Assembly (NCBI GenBank): GCA_029856445.1 | Contig: JAHQWY010000033.1 | Coordinates: 1-18,083, forward strand | Length of the DNA: 18,083 nt | DNA from: Promethearchaeia archaeon | GTDB taxonomy: Archaea > Asgardarchaeota > Lokiarchaeia > Sigyniarchaeales > SOKP01 | Direction: 5' to 3' | Part shown: piece by piece, positions 14,140-18,083 of the stretch | How positions within the stretch are numbered: the first letter of the stretch is position 1 | Layout of the letters: each line of letters opens with the position of its first letter | Position numbers and translations under genes: made by a program | The notes under the pieces: generated by a model | Database searches by the model: none | Told to the model about the DNA's origin: nothing | What the model saw: the letters and a program-made list of their open reading frames with translations, nothing else

Positions 14140-14943
14140 ATGAAATCAACTCAGTATTCTGAAAAAGTTTTAGATCATTTTCGCAACCCCAGAAACATGG
14201 GGGAAATTGAGAAAGCAGATGGATTTGGACGCGTAGGCAACCCTGTTTGTGGAGATCTTATGTTTATGTATATTAAGGTCGGTAGAAACAATAGAGATGA
14301 GGAAATAATTGAAGATATTAAATTCAAAACTTTTGGTTGCGGTTCAGCGGTCGCTACATCTTCTATGATTACTGAAATGGCAAAAGGTCTAACATTAGAA
14401 GAAGCCTACAAAATTACAAGACAGGATGTAGCTGATGAGCTAGAAGGCCTTCCACCGATTAAAATGCACTGCTCAAATCTTGCTGCAGATGCTTTAAAAG
14501 CCGCTATCGATAATTATAGACTAGGCACTGAACCAGAAGTTGAAGTGGAAACTGCTTGCAAATTAGAGATAAATGTTATTCTAGGATTTGAAGATTATCT
14601 TGGTAAAGGAACTTATAAGGAAATCCCCGAAAACCTTGAAGAATTTAGAGATAAAAGGGTTCTAATTGTAGACTCTGGTGATGAGTCTTTAGAGCTTGCT
14701 TTAAAACTAACTAATTATACAGGAAGAGTTATTGTGTCTACAACTTCTAAAGTAATCCCAGGAAGGGAAGAAATAGCTAAAAAATTAAAACAATCGGATG
14801 TCAAAATTCTTCAGCAATCTGAACTCGTTGAAATAAAAGGAGAACTAGATGAAGTGGAAAAAGTAGTTTTGCATGATTTTGATGAGGATGAAAATTACGA
14901 GTTGTTCCTAGACGCCGTAGTATATTTGGATTATAGAGGGTAA
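14140..14943 (+). CDS. iscU: IscU Fe-S scaffold fused to a degenerate thioredoxin-reductase-like domain
   Basis: A 267-residue two-domain protein. Residues 1 to about 130 are a full IscU scaffold: YSEKVLDHFRNPRNMG, then the cluster ligands Cys37 and Asp39 (GNPVCGD), Cys67 (FGCGSA) and Cys111 (KMHCSNLAADAL). The rest (about 143-267) aligns in spacing with the NADPH domain of thioredoxin reductase: EDYLGKG, a 14-residue stretch, KRVLIV, a helix, the strand VIV, VKILQQSELVEIKG, VVLHD and a final hydrophobic strand. In that frame the CATC redox motif reads EIPE, the GGGDSA dinucleotide motif reads DSGDES, and the HRR of NADPH binding is TTS. It therefore looks like a repurposed fold without redox or cofactor motifs. 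Two starts are possible, ATG 14131 and ATG 14140; GAGGTGA at 14124-14130 favours the second, which begins one base after the iscS stop. Bacterial IscU ends near residue 128, so the extension is unusual. Confidence 0.9.
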   Translation: MKSTQYSEKVLDHFRNPRNMGEIEKADGFGRVGNPVCGDLMFMYIKVGRNNRDEEIIEDIKFKTFGCGSAVATSSMITEMAKGLTLEEAYKITRQDVADELEGLPPIKMHCSNLAADALKAAIDNYRLGTEPEVEVETACKLEINVILGFEDYLGKGTYKEIPENLEEFRDKRVLIVDSGDESLELALKLTNYTGRVIVSTTSKVIPGREEIAKKLKQSDVKILQQSELVEIKGELDEVEKVVLHDFDEDENYELFLDAVVYLDYRG

Positions 14944-14989
14944 ATCAAAATTTTATAATTTTTTTAAATTTTCTAGATTTGAAAAGTCT
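14944..14989. terminator. T/A-tract terminator between convergent operons
   Basis: A T7 run at 14959-14965 after the iscU stop and A/T runs on the other strand near 14990 fit U-tract termination for the converging sulfur operon and HdrD-like gene. There is no GC-rich hairpin. Confidence 0.4.
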
Positions 14990-16123
14990 TTATTTTTTCA
15001 TCGATTCTAAGATATAGTCAGTTATATATTTGCTCTCCTTATCTGTTTGATTCTTATAATTCACGTACCTAAAATTAAAAACACATAAAGGACAGGAAGA
15101 TGTTAGTTCTTTTGTTTCTATTTTGCTAAATAAATCTTTTCCGATGTTAATACAAATACTACTATCAACCCCTCGTATTCCAGAACCCGCTCCGCAACAT
15201 GGTGCTTCTATAGGATTAATAGAAGTCTCTTTTACTTCCAATCCACATTTATTTAAAAGTTTTCTAGGTTCTGTGAATAGAGGGCCATTCTTATATTTTC
15301 TTCCAAGCCGACATGGATCATGATAAGTAATCGTCTTATTCAATGGTTTTAAGTTTATCTTACCTTCTTTTTCCAAATTATAAATCACTTCGATTATATG
15401 TTTTACAGTTAAATCATAGTTCTCAATATATTTCCTATATACCTTATCGAAAGCATATAAACAACCCCCACAGGTGACTACTAAATTCTTAATCCCAATT
15501 CTCTTAAATAACTCATAGTTTTCCTTAAAAATTCTTTTTGCTGAGTCAATTTTTCCTGCAGAATATATATATTCTCCGCAACAAGGTTCATTTTCTAAAA
15601 TCTTAAAATCATATCCAGCAAGCTTTAATATCTCATAGGGGATACTCGCACTTTCTTTTACTCTAAATGATGACATACAGCCAAAAAATAGTAAAGTATC
15701 AGATTTTTTCTTTTCAAATAATTCCTCCATTCTATATTGCTCTGGCAACCAATCTAAACGTTCTTCTGGATTTCCTCCAACCGAGTTGCTTTTTTCAAGA
15801 ATCCCATTTATAATTTTGTTGTGAATTTCTAATGGGGCTTTATTTTGTTCAACTAATTTAGCTTTTGAAGAGTGAATAATATCCGCTATCGGTATAGATT
15901 GTTGACATATTAAATCACAAGAAGAACATAAGGTACATGTGTAAATGCTTAGAAGTTCTTCATTATTAATATCTTGATCATTAAATATCTTTTCTGCAAT
16001 CTTTAATCTCCCATTGGGAGATTTATTTTCTTCTTTCGTCACTTTATATGTATCACAAACCTCTAAACATGATTTACAATCCGAACAAGATTGAATAGTA
16101 AGCAAAATCTTCTTTACATTCAT
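14990..16123 (-). CDS. HdrD/GlpC-like iron-sulfur oxidoreductase with two CCG domains
   Basis: A 377-residue protein with a complete set of metal sites. Two N-terminal [4Fe-4S] ferredoxin motifs are at Cys13/16/19/23 (CSDCKSCLEVC) and Cys63/66/69/73 (CTLCSSCDLIC). Two full CCG domains follow: Cys149, Cys181-Cys182-Gly, Cys218-x2-Cys221; and Cys271, Cys309-Cys310-Gly, Cys344-x2-Cys347. In heterodisulfide reductase HdrD and HdrB this domain binds the non-cubane [4Fe-4S] cluster that splits disulfides. Related proteins (GlpC, GlcF, LutA) serve as electron-transfer subunits of glycerol-3-phosphate, glycolate or lactate oxidases. No HdrE-like cytochrome, HdrA or FAD oxidase gene is adjacent, so its partner is unknown. 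Its place among TusA, IscS/IscU, OsmC and a CoA-disulfide-reductase-like gene makes disulfide or persulfide reduction plausible (inference). It shares a short divergent promoter region with the OsmC-like gene. Confidence 0.88.
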   Translation of the reverse strand: MNVKKILLTIQSCSDCKSCLEVCDTYKVTKEENKSPNGRLKIAEKIFNDQDINNEELLSIYTCTLCSSCDLICQQSIPIADIIHSSKAKLVEQNKAPLEIHNKIINGILEKSNSVGGNPEERLDWLPEQYRMEELFEKKKSDTLLFFGCMSSFRVKESASIPYEILKLAGYDFKILENEPCCGEYIYSAGKIDSAKRIFKENYELFKRIGIKNLVVTCGGCLYAFDKVYRKYIENYDLTVKHIIEVIYNLEKEGKINLKPLNKTITYHDPCRLGRKYKNGPLFTEPRKLLNKCGLEVKETSINPIEAPCCGAGSGIRGVDSSICINIGKDLFSKIETKELTSSCPLCVFNFRYVNYKNQTDKESKYITDYILESMKK

Positions 16124-16156
16124 TATTTAGCTCTACTCTGATAATATAGAGATTAT

Positions 16157-16170
16157 AATTTATATAATAA
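16157..16170. promoter_or_regulatory. bidirectional TATA-like element between HdrD-like and OsmC-like genes
   Basis: TTTATATAATAA at 16159-16170 on plus and TTATATAAATT on minus overlap. On the minus side the box is about 40 bases before the HdrD-like ATG at 16123. For the OsmC-like gene another box, GTTTAATATC at 16191-16200, lies about 44 bases before its ATG. The arrangement suggests coordinated divergent expression. Confidence 0.4.
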
Positions 16171-16239
16171 AATAATAATTTATCATTATAGTTTAATATC
16201 ATCGAAAAAAATAAAGTAAACCGATAATTTGCTTTGATT

Positions 16240-16788
16240 ATGAAGAACAAATTAGTCTCAGATGAAACCTTAGAAGCTTATAAGGATCGCTTTGAAATGA
16301 TGCTGAAACATCAAAACACTACTGAAGGAGACGGATTGTTTATTTCTAAAGTAACTGCTGTTTCAGAACAAGTAGATAATTTGCATGTTAAAGCTACTGT
16401 TGGGAATTTTATAATAGAAAATGACGGCCCAAAAGAATTAGGAGGATCTGGTACCATTCCGGGACCGATGCCAATGCTATTAGCAAGTTTTGCAAATTGT
16501 TTAGAAATAACAGCGTTACTCTATCTATCATTATCGAATGTGAATGTAAATTCTATTTCTGTAAAAGCAGAAGCAATGTATGATAAACGAAGTGCTCTTA
16601 ATCCTAAAGAGGAACCGTTCCCTGGCTTTTTTAATATCAAATATTCTTGGAATATTGACACGGATGAAGATTTAAAAAAGGTAGACCGTATTCTCGAAAA
16701 AGTTGAAGAAGTATGCCCTGTGAAAGGTAGTTTTAATAGACAACACAAGTTTCCGAGAAAGATTCATTTGGTTAAAAAAAGTTTATAG
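16240..16788 (+). CDS. OsmC-family thiol peroxidase/hydrolase-like protein
   Basis: A 182-residue OsmC/Ohr-fold protein, normally a cytoplasmic dimer that reduces organic hydroperoxides with a cysteine pair. The two conserved cysteines are present: Cys87 in the first central helix (PMPMLLASFANCLEITALLY) and Cys159 in the second (EEVCPVKGSF, the family's 'CPV' motif). GPMPMLLASFANC matches the OsmC helix, where a Gly/Pro turn precedes the active helix. An N-terminal extension of about 30 residues (DETLEAYKDRFEMMLKHQ) precedes the beta-rich part. The ATG at 16240 is preferred to an in-frame TTG six bases upstream; neither has a ribosome site, so leaderless initiation is likely. The flavoprotein gene follows on the same strand after 91 bases, and the pair may share peroxide or thiol stress work. 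Confidence 0.87.
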   Translation: MKNKLVSDETLEAYKDRFEMMLKHQNTTEGDGLFISKVTAVSEQVDNLHVKATVGNFIIENDGPKELGGSGTIPGPMPMLLASFANCLEITALLYLSLSNVNVNSISVKAEAMYDKRSALNPKEEPFPGFFNIKYSWNIDTDEDLKKVDRILEKVEEVCPVKGSFNRQHKFPRKIHLVKKSL

Positions 16789-16879
16789 ATAATAATAATT
16801 AGTTTTAAATCAATTTGTAAGTGTTCTATTATAAAAATTATGTAAAAATGTATTTAAACGTAAGTTTTGGTAAGAAAAA

Positions 16880-18083
16880 ATGAAACGTGTAGTAATTATA
16901 GGCGGAGTTGCTGGTGGGGCATCCGCAGCAGCTCGACTTCGTAGATTAAAGGAAGATTTTGAAATTATTATGCTAGATAAAGGTCCATATGTTTCATTTG
17001 CAAATTGTGGACTTCCGTATTATGTTGGAAATATAATAAAAGATCGCGAATCTTTAGAATTGGTAACCCCTGATACATTTCTTGAAAGGTTTAATATCGA
17101 TGTTAGGGTAAACAACGAAGTAATGTCAATAAATAGAGAAAGAAAGAAGATTGATGTCAGAGATTTAAAAAGTAATGAAGAATATAGCCTTGAGTATGAT
17201 CATCTGATCTTAGCACCTGGTTCAAAACCACTTGTTCCAGCTTTCAAAGGTCTTGAAGAGGTACCACATTTTACTGTGTGGACAATTCCAGATGCCGTAA
17301 AAATAAGGCAATATGTTGAAGATACACATATTAATAAAGCTGTTATTGTTGGAGGCGGGTTTATTGGGTTAGAGATGGCTGAAAACTTAGTAGAGAAAGG
17401 TGTAAGAGTAAAAATAGTTGAAATGTTAGATCAAGTTATGCCTTCAATTGACAAGGAAATGGCTCAATTTATTCATCAAGAATTAATTTTAAATGGAGTA
17501 TGTCTTGTCTTGGAAGATCCCGTCGATTCTTTTGGGAGAAATGAGGGTGAAAAGCCTTTTATCATAACCAAAAGTGGCAAAATAATCGAGACAGATTTAA
17601 TTATTTTAGCCATAGGGATTAGACCTCAAAACGAACTAGCTAAAAATAGTGGTTTAGAATTATCAGAAAAAGGTCATGTGAAAGTCAATAAAAGAATGCA
17701 AACCTCTGATCCAAATATATATGCTGTAGGAGATGTTGTTCAAGTTCAGCATTTACAGACTCAAAATCCGATATCAATGGCTTTGGCAGGTCCAGCAAAT
17801 AAACAGGGAAGAATAGCAGCTGACAACATTGCTGGAAGAAATTCAGAATATAATGGTGTATTAGGTGCTTCAGTTGTTAAAATTTTTGATGTAACTGTAG
17901 CTACTGTTGGATTAACTGAAAAACAATTGAAAAACTTAGATATCGAGTATGATAAGATCTACATCCATCCAAACAATCATGCGGGATATTATCCTGGAGC
18001 AACTCCCATGGCTTTCAAATTAATATTTGAAGTTCCTTCTGGTAAAGTTTTGGGAGCTCAGATAGTTGGAGGGCAAGGAAGTG
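16880..18083 (+). CDS. CoA-disulfide reductase-like FAD/NAD(P)H oxidoreductase (3' truncated)
   Basis: The frame runs open from ATG 16880 to the window edge, giving 401 full residues of a pyridine-nucleotide disulfide oxidoreductase. It shows the FAD motif GGVAGGASAAARLRR (8-22), a single redox cysteine Cys43 in SFANCGLPYY, the ATP/GSK-like APGSKP (112-117), the NAD(P)H Rossmann motif VGGGFIGLEMAE (157-168), the FAD motif AVGD (282-285), and HAGYYPGA (367-374) at the dimer-interface active site. The single cysteine and the HAxYYPGA motif place it with CoA-disulfide reductases, NADH oxidases and NAD(P)H-sulfur (polysulfide) reductases. Members of this group often carry a C-terminal rhodanese, and some also a TusA domain; whether this one does cannot be seen because the sequence stops inside the dimerisation domain. 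TGTATTTAAAC at about 16849-16859 is a TATA candidate. Its neighbours fit a role in persulfide or CoA-thiol redox balance. Confidence 0.9.
   Translation, partial: MKRVVIIGGVAGGASAAARLRRLKEDFEIIMLDKGPYVSFANCGLPYYVGNIIKDRESLELVTPDTFLERFNIDVRVNNEVMSINRERKKIDVRDLKSNEEYSLEYDHLILAPGSKPLVPAFKGLEEVPHFTVWTIPDAVKIRQYVEDTHINKAVIVGGGFIGLEMAENLVEKGVRVKIVEMLDQVMPSIDKEMAQFIHQELILNGVCLVLEDPVDSFGRNEGEKPFIITKSGKIIETDLIILAIGIRPQNELAKNSGLELSEKGHVKVNKRMQTSDPNIYAVGDVVQVQHLQTQNPISMALAGPANKQGRIAADNIAGRNSEYNGVLGASVVKIFDVTVATVGLTEKQLKNLDIEYDKIYIHPNNHAGYYPGATPMAFKLIFEVPSGKVLGAQIVGGQGS

Noticed and set aside
1..18083. CRISPR array, insertion sequence, tRNA or rRNA genes
   Set aside because: No regularly spaced direct repeats, no transposase-like frame and no tRNA T-loop/acceptor pattern was noticed on either strand.

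Overview
The window is an AT-rich stretch (about 30% G+C by eye) of an archaeal genome, most likely an Asgard archaeon (Lokiarchaeia-like); lineage is inference. Support: an archaeal-type CODH/acetyl-CoA synthase gamma subunit (CdhE), an Archaeoglobus-type IscS/IscU pair, an HdrD-like double-CCG protein, a stand-alone methyl-accepting corrinoid protein, a GG-terminal ubiquitin-like protein, archaeal TATA-like boxes 20-45 bases before many starts, U-tract ends instead of bacterial terminators, a C25-like surface peptidase, and long coiled-coil and TPR proteins.

Layout. 1-126 is the tail of a membrane protein. 400-1854 is cdhE on the plus strand, without its usual partners. 1911-5695 holds three minus-strand genes: a HAD phosphatase, a membrane-anchored C25-like peptidase and a TPR protein that appears to begin at an AUU codon. 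5901-6107 is a MoaD/ThiS/SAMP-like modifier, convergent with RNase Z (6176-7162, minus). A coiled-coil protein built on an exact 72-residue period (7271-8521) and a two-gene ABC exporter (permease 8636-10549, ATPase 10572-11330) complete the minus-strand block.

The 475-base gap before the corrinoid protein is not empty. A TATA-like box is followed at the right distance by a 157-base element whose ends form an 18-bp helix with two single-base bulges and which holds a perfect 10-bp hairpin. I call it a candidate structured non-coding RNA.

From 12.6 kb to the end the genes concern sulfur and thiol/redox chemistry. A tight operon encodes TusA, an IscS-like protein lacking the PLP lysine (Asp202 in its place), and an IscU scaffold fused to what reads as a degenerate thioredoxin-reductase NADPH domain (both CxxC cysteines, the dinucleotide glycines and the NADPH arginines lost). 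Next come a convergent HdrD-like iron-sulfur protein, an OsmC-like thiol peroxidase/hydrolase, and a CoA-disulfide-reductase-like flavoprotein cut by the window edge. My reading, which is inference, is that sulfur for Fe-S assembly reaches the scaffold through persulfide relay (TusA to the IscS cysteine loop to IscU) or from sulfide, instead of PLP-driven cysteine desulfuration. The least familiar items are the IscU fusion, the lysine-less IscS beside TusA, and the RNA element.
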